64,000 bases of DNA from Streptomyces flavotricini (GTDB lineage Bacteria > Actinomycetota > Actinomycetes > Streptomycetales > Streptomycetaceae): the NCBI RefSeq assembly GCF_020639365.1, contig NZ_JAINUL010000001.1:8362609-8426608 (forward strand). Reading direction: 5' to 3'. Shown one piece after another: positions 25,247-34,530 of this stretch (within the stretch, counting starts at the first letter, position 1; the number at the start of each line of letters is the position of its first letter). The notes beneath the pieces are model-generated. The model was not told the DNA's origin, searched no databases, and was given only the letters and a program-made list of their open reading frames with translations. Made by a program: the position numbers and the translations under genes.

Positions 25247-26392
25247 ATGGACGAGGCACTGCTCCGGAGCCTCACACCGGGTGTCCTCGCCGTCCTCGTC
25301 CGCCGCGGAGCAGACTTCGCGGCGGCCGAGGACGCGGTGCAGGACGCCCTGGTCGAGGCGGTCCGTGTCTGGCCGGCCGACCCGCCGCGGGATGCGAAGG
25401 GATGGCTCGTCACCGTCGCCTGGCGGCGGTTCCTCGACGCGACCCGGGCCGACGCTTCACGGCGCAGGCGTGAGGACCGCGTCGAGGAGGAGCCGGCGCC
25501 CGGGCCCTCGCCCGCGGTGGACGACACGCTCCAGCTCTACTTCCTCTGCGCCCACCCCTCGCTGACGCCGTCGTCGGCGGTCGCGCTCACCCTGCGCGCC
25601 GTCGGCGGTCTCACCACCCGGCAGATCGCCCGGGCGTACCTGGTGCCCGAGGCGACCATGGCACAAAGGATCAGCCGGGCGAAGCGGACGCTTTCGGGGG
25701 TGCGCTTCGATCAGCCCGGCGACGTCTCCACCGTGTTGCGCGTCCTCTACCTGGTCTTCAACGAGGGCTACTCCGGCGAGGTGGACCTCGCCGCCGAGGC
25801 GATCCGGCTGACCCGCCAGCTCGCCGCCGCGATCGACCACCCCGAAGTGGCGGGGCTGCTCGCGCTCATGCTGCTCCACCATGCCCGGCGCGCCAGCCGG
25901 ACCGCCCCCGACGGCAGCCTCGTACCGCTCGCCGAGCAGGACCGCGGCCGGTGGGACACGGCGTCTATCGCCGAGGGGGTGCGCATCCTGCAGGCGGCCC
26001 TCGCCCGCGACCGGTTGGGCGAGTTCCAGGCCCAGGCCGCCATCGCGGCGCTCCACGCCGACGCGCGGACCGCCGAGGAGACGGACTGGGTGCAGATCGT
26101 GGAGTGGTACGACGAGCTCGCGCGCCTGACGCAGAGCCCGGTCGTACGCCTCAACCGCGCGGTCGCCGTCGGCGAGGCGGACGGACCGCGCGCAGGCCTG
26201 GCGGCGCTCGCGGCGCTGGACGACTCACTGCCCCGGCACACCGCGGTGGCCGCGTACCTGCACGAGCGCGACGGGGACCTGATGACCGCGGCCCGGCTGT
26301 ACGCCGAGGCGGCCCACAAGGCACCCGACCTCGCCGAGCGGGACCACCTGACGCGCCAGGCCGCCCGGCTCAACGCCCGTCTGCGTTCGTGA
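25247..26392 (+). CDS. ECF42-type RNA polymerase sigma factor
   Basis: The 381-residue protein has sigma region 2 (FAAAEDAVQDALVEAVRVWP), region 4 (LTTRQIARAYLVPEATMAQR) and a long C-terminal TPR-like extension (LHERDGDLMTAARLYAEAAH). This is the hallmark of the ECF42 group, which lacks a classical anti-sigma factor and is linked to DGPF proteins. The ATG at 25247 was chosen; a GTG at 25235 overlapping the DGPF stop is an alternative. The extension probably controls activity. Confidence 0.92.
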   Translation: MDEALLRSLTPGVLAVLVRRGADFAAAEDAVQDALVEAVRVWPADPPRDAKGWLVTVAWRRFLDATRADASRRRREDRVEEEPAPGPSPAVDDTLQLYFLCAHPSLTPSSAVALTLRAVGGLTTRQIARAYLVPEATMAQRISRAKRTLSGVRFDQPGDVSTVLRVLYLVFNEGYSGEVDLAAEAIRLTRQLAAAIDHPEVAGLLALMLLHHARRASRTAPDGSLVPLAEQDRGRWDTASIAEGVRILQAALARDRLGEFQAQAAIAALHADARTAEETDWVQIVEWYDELARLTQSPVVRLNRAVAVGEADGPRAGLAALAALDDSLPRHTAVAAYLHERDGDLMTAARLYAEAAHKAPDLAERDHLTRQAARLNARLRS

Positions 26393-26402
26393 CGGCTTTC
26401 GC

Positions 26403-26455
26403 GACGAAAGTCGCGCGCACGGTCATCGTTCGTAGGACGAAGGTCGCGTGCACGG
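26403..26455. repeat. 20-bp direct repeat pair upstream of small membrane gene
   Basis: GACGAAAGTCGCGCGCACGG (26403-26422) recurs as GACGAAGGTCGCGTGCACGG (26436-26455), 18 of 20 matching, 33 bases apart (about three helical turns). It lies just upstream of the gene at 26474, a plausible place for a transcription factor binding site. Confidence 0.5.
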
Positions 26456-26473
26456 GGTTCTAGTGTTGTGCGC

Positions 26474-26740
26474 ATGACCAGTGACACGGGGGACGGTGCC
26501 GGCGGACGCCGATGGCCGCGGGCTGCGATGGGGGTCGTGGCGGGAGTGCTCGCCGCGGCGGGCGTGTGTGCGATCTTCTGGTGGCTGGGGCTGAACCTGG
26601 GCGTCGGCGCGGCCTGGCTGTCCGGGAAGGCCGCGGTCAAGGCGGGCTTCTTCGTCGCCGCCGGTGGGCTCGCCGGTGTGAGCATGTGGTGGCAGGGGCG
26701 TCGTGCGTCTCGCACGGCGCCGCCCGAGGGGACGGACTGA
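26474..26740 (+). CDS. Small two-helix membrane protein
   Basis: The 88-residue product has two hydrophobic helices (MGVVAGVLAAAGVCAIFWWL and KAGFFVAAGGLAGVSMWW) and a polar C-terminus. The family is not recognised. The ATG at 26474 is preferred over the GTG at 26468. A direct repeat pair lies in its upstream region. Confidence 0.65.
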   Translation: MTSDTGDGAGGRRWPRAAMGVVAGVLAAAGVCAIFWWLGLNLGVGAAWLSGKAAVKAGFFVAAGGLAGVSMWWQGRRASRTAPPEGTD

Positions 26741-26758
26741 GGCGTCCTCCGTGGCGTC

Positions 26759-27391
26759 CTACGGGCGGCGGGCCAGCAAGTGGGCCTCCAGGAAGCCCCG
26801 TTCGGAGTTCGGGTCGTGGACCAGCCGGGCGAAGGGTACGAGGCCGGCTTCGGCCAGCAGCTCGGCGAAGCGGTCCACCGGCCAGCTGTAGGCGGGCGTC
26901 ACCTTGTGGTCGAAGCGGACCGGCTCCGGCCGTCCGTCGGTCGCGAAGAACGAGACCAGGAGCAGGCCTCCCGGTGCCAGGACGCGTACTTGTTCGGCGA
27001 GCAGCGCGGGCAGTTCGCCCGGCGGGGTGTGGATCATCGAGTAGTGGGCCAGGACGCCGCCGAGCGCACGGTCCTCGACCGGCAGGGCCTCCATGCGGGC
27101 CTCGTCGAACCGGATCGCCGGATGGGCCCGCCGGGCGTGGTCGACCATGGCCGGGGAGATGTCGAGCCCAAAGGCGTCCAGCTCCAGGTCGTGCAGCATG
27201 GCCGTCAGATGCCCGGGACCGCATCCGACATCGGCCGTCCTCGGGTTTCCCGTACCGCGCACCAGCTCGACGAAGGTGCCGATCATGGCCCGCGCGAACG
27301 GCCGCGTCTCCAGCCGGTCGGCGAACAGCGACGCGTAGAGGTCGACGACGTCGTCGTAGGCCGCTCTGGTTTCGTCCTGGTGTTCCGCCAC
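26759..27391 (-). CDS. Class I SAM-dependent methyltransferase
   Basis: The 210-residue protein has motif I ADVGCGPGHLTAML, an acidic loop FGLDISP ending motif II, and a post-motif GGVLAHYSMIHTPP typical of small-molecule methyltransferases. The substrate is unknown. It is monocistronic and converges on the preceding small gene, with 18 bases between their stops. Confidence 0.9.
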   Translation of the reverse strand: MAEHQDETRAAYDDVVDLYASLFADRLETRPFARAMIGTFVELVRGTGNPRTADVGCGPGHLTAMLHDLELDAFGLDISPAMVDHARRAHPAIRFDEARMEALPVEDRALGGVLAHYSMIHTPPGELPALLAEQVRVLAPGGLLLVSFFATDGRPEPVRFDHKVTPAYSWPVDRFAELLAEAGLVPFARLVHDPNSERGFLEAHLLARRP

Positions 27392-27490
27392 GGGGAGGAA
27401 GCTAGCATCCGGGGGATGCGGCCTCGGCAGTGATCCGCGGGACGGGCGCCGGCGAGCCGGGCCCGGTCGGGATCGGTCTGCGGAGTCGGG

Positions 27491-27703
27491 TCAGGGGCGG
27501 TAGGCGGTGCCGTGCGTGATCGAGTTGTGCACGGCGTTCGAGTTGTACGAACTCCGGTCGCTGCTCGCCTGCGCGGTGCGCGCCAGCTCTATCAGGAGGC
27601 CGTCCGCATTCTCCGTACGACGCCTGCCGCGGCGCAGCAGAGTCCTCACCAGCCATGCCGCCGCCACACCCATCAAGCCCAGGAACACACCCAGCTCGAC
27701 CAC
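27491..27703 (-). CDS. Small membrane protein (70 aa)
   Basis: The product starts MVELGVFLGLMGVAAAWLVR, a single membrane helix followed by a basic RRGRRR patch and a polar tail rich in Ser/Asn. It is a common type of uncharacterised streptomycete protein. A GGGGG leader lies upstream of the ATG. Confidence 0.6.
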   Translation of the reverse strand: MVELGVFLGLMGVAAAWLVRTLLRRGRRRTENADGLLIELARTAQASSDRSSYNSNAVHNSITHGTAYRP

Positions 27704-27784
27704 GCCACATCCCCCTTGTGAACGCCGACTTCGGACCTGGCCATGTCATCACCACAGCGTCCGTGTCGGCAAGGTCGTTTCGGG

Positions 27785-28264
27785 TCATTGGCGGGCGCGG
27801 CGGGTGGGGCGGGGGGTTTCCGCCGGGGTCTCCAGGGGGCCCTCGGCCAGGACGGCCAGGACGCGCAGCAGGGTTTCGCGATCGGCGGGGGTGAGGGAGG
27901 CCAGAGCTTCGGCGTGCACCTCGTCGACGATCCGCCGGCTGGTGGCGGCGAGGGCGGCTCCCCGTTCGGTGACCGCGATGATGCGTGCCCGCCGGTCCTT
28001 GGCGGAGGGCCGCCGCTCGGCCAGGCCCGCCTTCTCCAGGGCGTCGACCGTGACGACCATCGTCGTCTTGTCCATGTCGCCGATCTCCGCCAGTTGGATC
28101 TGGGTCCGCTCCTCCTCCAGCGCGTGGACGAGGACGCAGTGCATCCGGGCGGTGAGGCCGATCTCTCCCAGGGCCGCTGCCATGCGGGTGCGCAGGGTGT
28201 GGCTGGTGCGGTCCAGGAGGAAGGAGAGATCGGGCTGGGTTCGGGCGGGCGCCATCGCGGTCAT
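27785..28264 (-). CDS. MarR-family transcriptional regulator
   Basis: The 159-residue protein has the winged helix-turn-helix of MarR (IQLAEIGDMDKTTMVVTVDA recognition region, then EKAGLAERRPSAKDRRARII wing). It diverges from a drug-exporter gene 100 bases away, so it probably represses both promoters and is released by a ligand. Confidence 0.9.
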   Translation of the reverse strand: MTAMAPARTQPDLSFLLDRTSHTLRTRMAAALGEIGLTARMHCVLVHALEEERTQIQLAEIGDMDKTTMVVTVDALEKAGLAERRPSAKDRRARIIAVTERGAALAATSRRIVDEVHAEALASLTPADRETLLRVLAVLAEGPLETPAETPRPTRRARQ

Positions 28265-28366
28265 GCGAGCAGTCTAACAATTCGATCCGTTGAATATCGT
28301 CTGCAACAAAACTATCTGTTACGGTTCCGATGTTCCTTTGGGGCTGTGCCGATGGGAGAGACACCT
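28265..28366. promoter_or_regulatory. Shared marR/MFS promoter region
   Basis: This AT-richer stretch separates the divergent regulator and exporter. ATTCGATCCGTTGAAT (28279-28294) has matching ATTC/GAAT arms and sits where a MarR dimer would bind. GGGAGAG before 28367 is the exporter's ribosome site. Confidence 0.5.
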
Positions 28367-29818
28367 GTGAATCGTGTTGCTGTTGCTGCGGAAATTCCCG
28401 CACCCGTCGGGCCAGAGGGTTGGGGGTTGCGGTCGCGGTGGACCGCGCTCGGTGTGCTCGCCACCGGAATGCTGATGACGGTCCTCGACGGCAGCATCGT
28501 CACCGTGGCGATGCCGGCCATGCAGGACGACCTCGATTTCACGCCCGCCGGGCTGAGCTGGGTCGTCAACGCGTACCTGATCGCCTTCGGCAGTCTGCTG
28601 CTGCTCGCCGGGCGTCTCGGCGACCTGGTCGGCCGCAAGCGGATGTTCCTGGCCGGGACCGCGGTGTTCACGGCGGCCTCGGTACTCGCCGGGTTCGCCG
28701 TCTCCCCCGCTCAGCTCATCGCCGCCCGGTTCCTCCAGGGCGCCGGAAGCGCGATGGCCTCAGCGGTCGGCCTCGGCATCCTGATCACCCTGTTCACCGA
28801 AGCCCGCGAGCGGGCCAGGGCCATCGCCGTCTTCTCGTTCACCGGCGCCGCCGGTGCCTCGCTGGGCCAGGTGTTCGGCGGGATCCTCACCGACGGCCTC
28901 GACTGGCACTGGATCTTCTTCATCAACCTGCCCATCGGGCTCGCCGCCGTGCTGCTCGCCGTGCCCGCGCTCCCCGCCGACCGGGGGCTGGGGGTACGCG
29001 CCGGCGCCGACGTACCAGGGGCGCTGCTGGTCACCGCGGGGCTGATGCTCGGCATCTACTCGGTGGTCGGGGTGGAGGAACACGGGTGGGCGTCCCCGCA
29101 GACCCTCGGCCTCGGGGGCGTCGCCGTGGCCCTGCTGGTCCTGTTCGTCCGTCGCCAGCGCCGTGGGCGCAACCCGCTGATCCCCTTGCGGATCCTGCGC
29201 TCGCGGACGGTGGTCGGGGCCAATCTGGTCCAGATGCTGATGGTGGCCGCGTTGTTCTCGTTCCAGGTCCTGGTGGCGCTCTACCTGCAGAAGGTGCTGG
29301 GGTACGGGGCCGCCGCGACGGGTCTGGCGATGCTTCCGGCGGCCGTGGTGATAGGGGTGGTCTCCCTGGGCGCGTCGGCCCGGCTGATGGCCCGGTTCGG
29401 CGAACGGCGCGTGCTGGTGGCCGGATTGGCCCTGCTCGTCCTCGCCCTCGCCCTGCTGACGCGGCTGCCGGTCCATGCCCGGTACGCCACCGACCTGCTG
29501 CCGGTGATGCTGCTCGCCGCGGGGTTCGGGCTGGCCACGCCGGCGCTCACCTCTCTGGCGATGTCCGGGGCCGGAAAGGAGGACGCGGGGCTCGCCTCGG
29601 GGCTGTTCAACACCACCCAGCAGATCGGGATGGCCCTCGGCGTGGCCGTCCTCTCCACCCTGGCCGCCTCCCGCACCCGAAGCCTGGCCGCTGCCGGCAG
29701 CGGCCGGGCCGAAGCCCTCACCGGCGGCTACCACGTGGCCTTCGCGACGGGTACGGGGCTGCTGCTCGGCGCGATCGCCCTGAGCGGGCTCCTGCTGCGC
29801 AGGCAGCGCAGCGCCTGA
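28367..29818 (+). CDS. MFS drug exporter, DHA2 (14-TM) family
   Basis: The 483-residue transporter has about fourteen membrane helices, motif A GRLGDLVGRKRMF after helix 2 and motif C-like GAAGASLGQVFGG. DHA2 proteins export drugs by proton antiport across the cytoplasmic membrane. The GTG at 28367 has GGGAGAG six bases upstream and was preferred over the ATG at 28352. It is probably controlled by the divergent MarR protein. Confidence 0.9.
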   Translation: MNRVAVAAEIPAPVGPEGWGLRSRWTALGVLATGMLMTVLDGSIVTVAMPAMQDDLDFTPAGLSWVVNAYLIAFGSLLLLAGRLGDLVGRKRMFLAGTAVFTAASVLAGFAVSPAQLIAARFLQGAGSAMASAVGLGILITLFTEARERARAIAVFSFTGAAGASLGQVFGGILTDGLDWHWIFFINLPIGLAAVLLAVPALPADRGLGVRAGADVPGALLVTAGLMLGIYSVVGVEEHGWASPQTLGLGGVAVALLVLFVRRQRRGRNPLIPLRILRSRTVVGANLVQMLMVAALFSFQVLVALYLQKVLGYGAAATGLAMLPAAVVIGVVSLGASARLMARFGERRVLVAGLALLVLALALLTRLPVHARYATDLLPVMLLAAGFGLATPALTSLAMSGAGKEDAGLASGLFNTTQQIGMALGVAVLSTLAASRTRSLAAAGSGRAEALTGGYHVAFATGTGLLLGAIALSGLLLRRQRSA

Positions 29819-29828
29819 CGGCGCGGTG

Positions 29829-29877
29829 CGTAAGGGCCGGGAACCGTACGGGTGGGCCCGGCCCCCTGGCCCTTACG
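29829..29877. terminator. Bidirectional terminator hairpin
   Basis: CGTAAGGGCC (29829-29838) pairs perfectly with GGCCCTTACG (29868-29877) around a GC-rich loop between convergent coding regions. It can stop transcription from both sides. Confidence 0.6.
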
Positions 29878-30480
29878 TCATCTGCGGGGCGGGGGACCGT
29901 ACGGGGACGGCGCAGGCGGCGTGGTCCGTGTCATCCGCGTGGTGGCGTTCGAGGTGGAGGGCGAGGTCCGCGCGCTCGCGGCGGGCGGTGTCCGCCTCCT
30001 CGCGGGCCCTGTCCAGGCGCTCCTCCAGGTGGGCGACGCGCTCCCGGTGGCGTTCGAGCTCGGCCCGGACGAACTCAACGTCGGCCACCTGCTGCGCCGT
30101 CTCCTTGCGGATCCGCTCCGTCTCCTCTTCGAAGCCCTGCCCGGCCTCGTCCAGTTCGGCGATGGCCTGCTCCCCGGCCTCCTCCGCCAGGGCGGTGCGC
30201 TGCTCGGCGGCGAGCGTCCGCCGGGCCGAGGCCCTGGTGACCTTCTCGATGCGCGACTCGGCGGCGGCCGAGTCGGTGATGATGGCCAGCTCTTCGATGT
30301 AGACCGGCAGGTCCGTGGCCAGCCGGGACATCAGGGCCAGGAGGTCCTCACGGGTTCCGGGTGCGGGCGCCGCCTTGGCCGCCCTCTTGGCCTCGGTCGC
30401 CTGGCGCTTCTCCTCCTTGCGCTCCTGCCGCTTCGCGCGGAAGCGGCGAAAGGACCCGAGTGCGTTGTGGTCCGGGTGGG
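29873..30480 (-). pseudogene. 3' part of a gene interrupted by a TnpB element
   Basis: The frame is open from the insertion edge near 30480 to 29873. It encodes a charged, coiled-coil protein (AKRQERKEEKRQATEAKRAA, then LMSRLATDLPVYIEELAIIT and a long heptad helix DVEFVRAELERHRERVAHLE). An internal ATG at 30331 could give a 152-residue product. The natural N-terminus is probably the 62-residue segment now fused to TnpB at 31550-31736. The family is not recognised. Confidence 0.6.
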
Positions 30481-31736
30481 CGCATTGACTTCCGCTCCCC
30501 TCCTTGAAGGGAGGGGATTCCTACCATGGTCATCTGACCGTCTCGGTGGGTTCCTGTTTCTTCGCGCTGTGCCGGGACGAGCCCCGGTCTTACCCGCGCT
30601 CCGCAGGCTGACACCGCCAGTCCGGCGGCTTTGGCGACGTTGACCGCCGCGTTGATGTCCCGGTCCAATACCACCCCGCAGGCCCGCCATGTCCACTCTC
30701 GGATGTGCAGGGGCTTCGGGCCGTCCTTGACGCCGCAGGTCGAGCAGACCTGAGACGTAGGCTCGAACCGTCCGATGCGAATGAAGGTGCGCCCGTACCG
30801 GGCGGCCTTGTACTCCAGCATCGTGGTGAACGCCGACCATCCAGCGTCGTGCACGGACTTGGCCATGCGAGTGCGGGCGAGTCCCTTGACCGCCAGGTCT
30901 TCCACTGCGACCGCTTGGTTTTCGCGGATCAGCTTGGTGGAGAGCTGATGGTGGAACTCGCGCCTTGCGTCGGCGGTCCGTGCGTGGGCGCGAGCGACCT
31001 TGACTCGGGCTCTCGCCCGGTTCGCCGATCCCCTCGCCTTCCGGCTCAGGTTCTGCTGCGCCTTCTTCAGCTTCTTCTCAGCCCGTCGCAGGAATCGGGG
31101 GCTGTCGATCTTCGTGCCGTCGGAGAGGATCGCGAAGTGAGTCAGGCCCAGGTCGATTCCGACCACGGCCTCCGTAGCGGGCAAGGCCTCGGGGGCGGTC
31201 TCGACCACGAACGAGGCGAAGTACCGACCGGCCGCGTCCTTGATCACGGTGACCGTGGACGGCGTGGAGGGAAGGTTGCGGGACCACTTGACCCGCACGT
31301 CCCCGACCTTCGGGAGCCGTAGGTCTCCGCCAGTCGTGATCGACCATCGGGCGTTGGTGGTGAAGCGGAGGGCCTGCCGGTTCTCTGTGCGGCTCTTGAA
31401 TCTGGGAGCGCCCATGCGCGAGCGCTTGCCCTTGAGGCTGTCGAAGAAGTTCTTGTAGGCGGTGTCCAGGTCCCGGAGGGACTGTTGCAGGACGACGGCG
31501 GAGACCTCGCCCAGCCAGGCTCGTTCCTCGGTCCTCTTCGCCTCTCGGTTCAGGGTGGTGTACACCGCCCCGCGGAGGTCGGGCCGGACCGCCGAGGACA
31601 CCACCTCGTCCCCGGCGCGCGGGCGGAACACGGCGGTGGGCGCCAGTTCGCCGAAGCCGGCGCGGGCCAGGTCGTAAACGTGGATCCGCCCGTCGAAGTG
31701 GCGGGTGACGACCTGGCGGGTGCGCGGCAGAAGCAT
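30348..31736 (-). pseudogene. Chimeric frame: host N-terminus fused to truncated TnpB
   Basis: Residues 1-62 (RQVVTRHFDGRIHVYDLARA) belong to a different protein. From about residue 63 the frame is IS605/IS1341-type TnpB, lacking its first 50-60 residues. RuvC residues are visible in GIDLGLTHFAIL (Asp), AVEDLAVKGLAR (Glu) and DRDINAAVNVA (Asp). The zinc finger has CSTCG and ACG, but Trp replaces the third Cys (EWTWRACG). TnpB is an RNA-guided nuclease ancestral to Cas12. The missing N-terminus and damaged zinc site suggest it is inactive. The frame runs past the element's end and stops in host DNA. Confidence 0.8.
30487..31550 (-). mobile_element. IS605/IS1341-type TnpB element remnant
   Basis: The right end carries the hairpin cccctccttgaagggagggg (30497-30516), characteristic of IS200/IS605-group ends and overlapping the guide-RNA region. 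The left end and any tnpA are absent. Host gene sequence flanks it on both sides (below 30480 and above 31550). It was deleted at its 5' side after insertion. Confidence 0.7.
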
Positions 31737-31773
31737 GCGGCGAGGAGAGGGGCGGGCGGCGGAGGACCTCGGG

Positions 31774-32730
31774 TCAGGGGCGTTCGGCGGGGTTCGCGGT
31801 CAGGGAGTTCAGGAGGGCCGCGGCTCGTTCGGCGTCGTCGACCGTGACCGCGAAGTCCTTGCCCTTGGAGCGGATGACCAGGCATGCGCCGCTGCGGAGC
31901 ATCACCGTCGTGCCCAGGCCGCTGAGGCGGTAGCCCCAGCCGCCGACCTGCGCCGGGGTGCGGGTCTCGGCGCGGGCCCAGTCGATGTCCGCCGCGGCCC
32001 AGCGCCGTACGGGCCACCCGAGGGGGCCGAAGGCCACGTCCAGACCGCGCTCGGCGATGCGTACCCGTACCGAGGAGCAGGCCAGTACGGTCATCGAGAC
32101 CACCGCGAACGGCACGATCAGCAGCCACATCGGCTTCGTGGGATCGCCGATCCCGGCGAGCAGCGCGGCCAGTGCGACCAGCCCGGTGACCGCCGCGAGG
32201 AGGGTCAGCCACGGGTTCGTGGTGCGGGAGAGCCATACCCGGCGTTCGCCTGCGGGGATGTCCATCCGGGGGCCCTGCGGGGGCGAGGCGGGTGTGGTGG
32301 GCCGGCGGCTCGCGAGGATGCCCGCGAGGCCGGCGACCGCTGCCGCCACGACCGTGACCACGGCCCCGACCGTGACCGAGTCCGCGTCGTGCCAGTCCGC
32401 GTGGTGGAGGTTCGCCCGTACGATCGCGAGCTGCTCCCCCGCCAGCAGCACCCCGCACGAGAGGAGTACCGCCGCACGCCAGCGGCGGGCCGCACGCCAG
32501 AACACGGCGGCGACGACGAGCACGGTCCAGATCGAGGCCGGCAGCAGTACGGCGCCCCAGAGCGGGAGCGAGCCGTCGGGCTGCCCCAAGGCGCCCCAGT
32601 GCGTGGCCAGTCGGTCATCGAAGCCCCTGCGCGCCGCCAGGGGCAGTGCCACGAGCAGGGCGAGGATCCCGGCCGCCCAGGCGGCCGTCCCCAACGCCGC
32701 CACGCTCTTCGATCCCCCACGGTCCTTCAC
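31774..32730 (-). CDS. DUF1648-type membrane protein paired with GntR regulator
   Basis: The 318-residue protein has six or more hydrophobic segments, an early LATHWGALGQPDGS motif typical of DUF1648, and a C-terminal cytoplasmic PH-like region (GWPVRRWAAADIDWARAETR). The GTG start overlaps the stop of the GntR gene as GTGA, so they form an operon. DUF1648 proteins commonly pair with YtrA-type GntR repressors; function is unknown. Confidence 0.85.
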   Translation of the reverse strand: MKDRGGSKSVAALGTAAWAAGILALLVALPLAARRGFDDRLATHWGALGQPDGSLPLWGAVLLPASIWTVLVVAAVFWRAARRWRAAVLLSCGVLLAGEQLAIVRANLHHADWHDADSVTVGAVVTVVAAAVAGLAGILASRRPTTPASPPQGPRMDIPAGERRVWLSRTTNPWLTLLAAVTGLVALAALLAGIGDPTKPMWLLIVPFAVVSMTVLACSSVRVRIAERGLDVAFGPLGWPVRRWAAADIDWARAETRTPAQVGGWGYRLSGLGTTVMLRSGACLVIRSKGKDFAVTVDDAERAAALLNSLTANPAERP

Positions 32731-33074
32731 TGCGCCTCCTTGATCATCTCTATGAGTTCGGCCTTGCCGTACCCCAGTCGCGCGCCGTCGGCCACCAGCT
32801 CCCGTACGCGCTCCAGCAGCGCCGACCGTCCGTCCGCGCCGCCGGCCACGGTGACCCCGCGACCGCGCCGGAACTCCAGCAGCCCTTCGTCGCGCAGGGC
32901 GCGCAGGGCCCGAAGCACCGTGTTGGCGTTGACGCCCAGTGCCTGCGACAACTCCCGCGCGGGAGGCAGCCGGTCGCCCGGCCCGCACTCCCCCTCGGCG
33001 ATGGCGCGCCGGATGGAGCCGGCCACCTGTTCGTGGAGGGGGCGGTTGTCCGCGATGTTCAGCCTCAGCAACAT
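32727..33074 (-). CDS. YtrA-subfamily GntR transcriptional regulator
   Basis: The 115-residue protein has a GntR winged helix (PLHEQVAGSIRRAIAEGE, then RLPPARELSQALGVNANTVL) and a short C-terminal helix in place of a large effector domain, which defines YtrA types. It probably represses its own operon with the downstream membrane protein. Confidence 0.92.
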   Translation of the reverse strand: MLLRLNIADNRPLHEQVAGSIRRAIAEGECGPGDRLPPARELSQALGVNANTVLRALRALRDEGLLEFRRGRGVTVAGGADGRSALLERVRELVADGARLGYGKAELIEMIKEAQ

Positions 33075-33161
33075 GATGCCAATGACGCTAGCACCATTCG
33101 CTCCATTCGGCAGTCATCAATCCGGTCGACATCCGGATCGCGAAGGCGTTGGGTGGACGGC

Positions 33162-33713
33162 ATGTCAGAACTGCGCACCGCACGTCTCCTGCTCCGCCGG
33201 TGGCGGGAGTCCGACCTCGAGCCGTGGGCGGCGATGATGGCCGACCCCGAAGTCCGCGAGCACCTGGGGGAACCGCTGGCGCGGGAGCAGAGCGATGCCG
33301 TGGTGGCGCACATGCGCGCCGACTTCGACCGGCGGGGTTTCGGGTGGTGGGCGCTGGAAAGCCGGGAGAGCGGCGAGTTCCTCGGCCGCGCCGGCCTGGA
33401 CGTGGTGGACGCGGGCATGCCGTTCGCGGGGGTGGACGTCGGGTGGCGGCTGGCGCGTTCGGCGTGGGGGCACGGTTACGCCACCGAGGCCGGCCTGGCC
33501 TGTCTGGACTTCGGCTTCCAGACCCTCGGGCTGCCGGAGATCATCGCGACGACCACCCTCGCCAACGTGCGTTCGCAGGCCGTGATGCGCCGGATCGGCA
33601 TGGTGCGGGACCCGGCCGCCGACTTCGAGGACCCGAGCGTGCCCGAGGGGCCGCTACGGCGGTGCGTGCTGTACCGGTCCCCGCGTCCGGTGCCTGGGAC
33701 GATCGCCTCGTGA
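33162..33713 (+). CDS. GNAT N-acetyltransferase (RimJ/RimL type)
   Basis: The 183-residue protein has TARLLLRRWRESDLEPWAAM at the N-terminus, an acetyl-CoA loop with WGHGYATEAG and the final LANVRSQAVMRRIGM region. These features are typical of GNATs that acetylate protein N-termini or small molecules. It diverges from the GntR gene. Confidence 0.9.
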   Translation: MSELRTARLLLRRWRESDLEPWAAMMADPEVREHLGEPLAREQSDAVVAHMRADFDRRGFGWWALESRESGEFLGRAGLDVVDAGMPFAGVDVGWRLARSAWGHGYATEAGLACLDFGFQTLGLPEIIATTTLANVRSQAVMRRIGMVRDPAADFEDPSVPEGPLRRCVLYRSPRPVPGTIAS

Positions 33714-33774
33714 CGCGTGACGCGTGACGGCGACTGCGGTGACGGCGACCCGCGTGGCGCCGCCCGTCGTCGTG

Positions 33775-34306
33775 ACCGAGGAAAGGTGTTGGGGACGGCG
33801 CCCCGGGGCGAGGGCTGCCCGTTCGGCGACCTCGATCGGGGCGCCGTCGGTGGGGCGCGAGGGGGTGTCGGTCTCGCGGGCGCTCAGGGCGAGGGGCCCT
33901 CGCCGACGGCATCGGCGGCCAGGGCCGGGTCGATGTAGCGGTTGCCCGCGTGCACGCTGCGGATGATGGTGGCCAGTTCGTGGGCGGAGACCGTCTTGAG
34001 GACGAAGCCCCTGACCCCGTGGGTGAGGGCGCGCTTGAGCTGGCCGGGGAGGCCGTGACCGGTCACGATCATGGTTGTGCAGCCCGGGAGGAGCTCCGTC
34101 AGCCTCTCGGCCACCGCCACCCCGTCCTTGCCGGGCATCTGGAGGTCGAGTACGGCGACGTCCGGCCCGTGGCGCAGTGCCATCTCGATCGCGTCGGGCC
34201 CGGTGGCCGCCTCGGCCACGATCTCCAGGTCCTCCTCCAGGGAGAGCAGTGCGGCGAACGCGCCGCGGATGAGGGGGTCGTCGTCGGCCAGGAGGACGCG
34301 GATCAT
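33775..34306 (-). pseudogene. Response regulator with frameshifted HTH
   Basis: The receiver domain is intact (RVLLADDDPLIRGAFAALLS, phosphoacceptor Asp in VAVLDLQMPGKDG, Lys in VLKTVSAHEL). The frame stops at 33884 right where the LuxR helix-turn-helix should begin. In the next frame the HTH continues (PLSARETD, then GAPIEVAERAALAPG) before degrading. The protein therefore lacks DNA binding. Confidence 0.75.
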
Positions 34307-34377
34307 CGGCTGCTCCCTGTCGGTAGGTGCACGGTCAGTCGGAGGGCGTGCCCGGCCGAGGGGCCGTGGCGCAGGGT

Positions 34378-34530
34378 TCAGGAGCGGGATCCGTCGACCA
34401 CCTCGCGGATCTCGTGGTGGAGGCCGCGGGTGAAGCCCAGGCGTCCTTCGGCGACGACGAGCCGGGTCTGGGCCTCGCGGACGGCGTTGAACCGCCACGG
34501 GACGGAGGGGCACCGGACGGAGGACCGCAG
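34378..34530 (-). pseudogene. Histidine kinase fragment
   Basis: VREAQTRLVVAEGRLGFTRG followed by LHHEIREVV matches the dimerisation/phosphoacceptor helix of HisKA_3 kinases. The HATPase domain and sensor are absent. It lies upstream of the broken response regulator and is the residue of its partner kinase. Confidence 0.6.
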
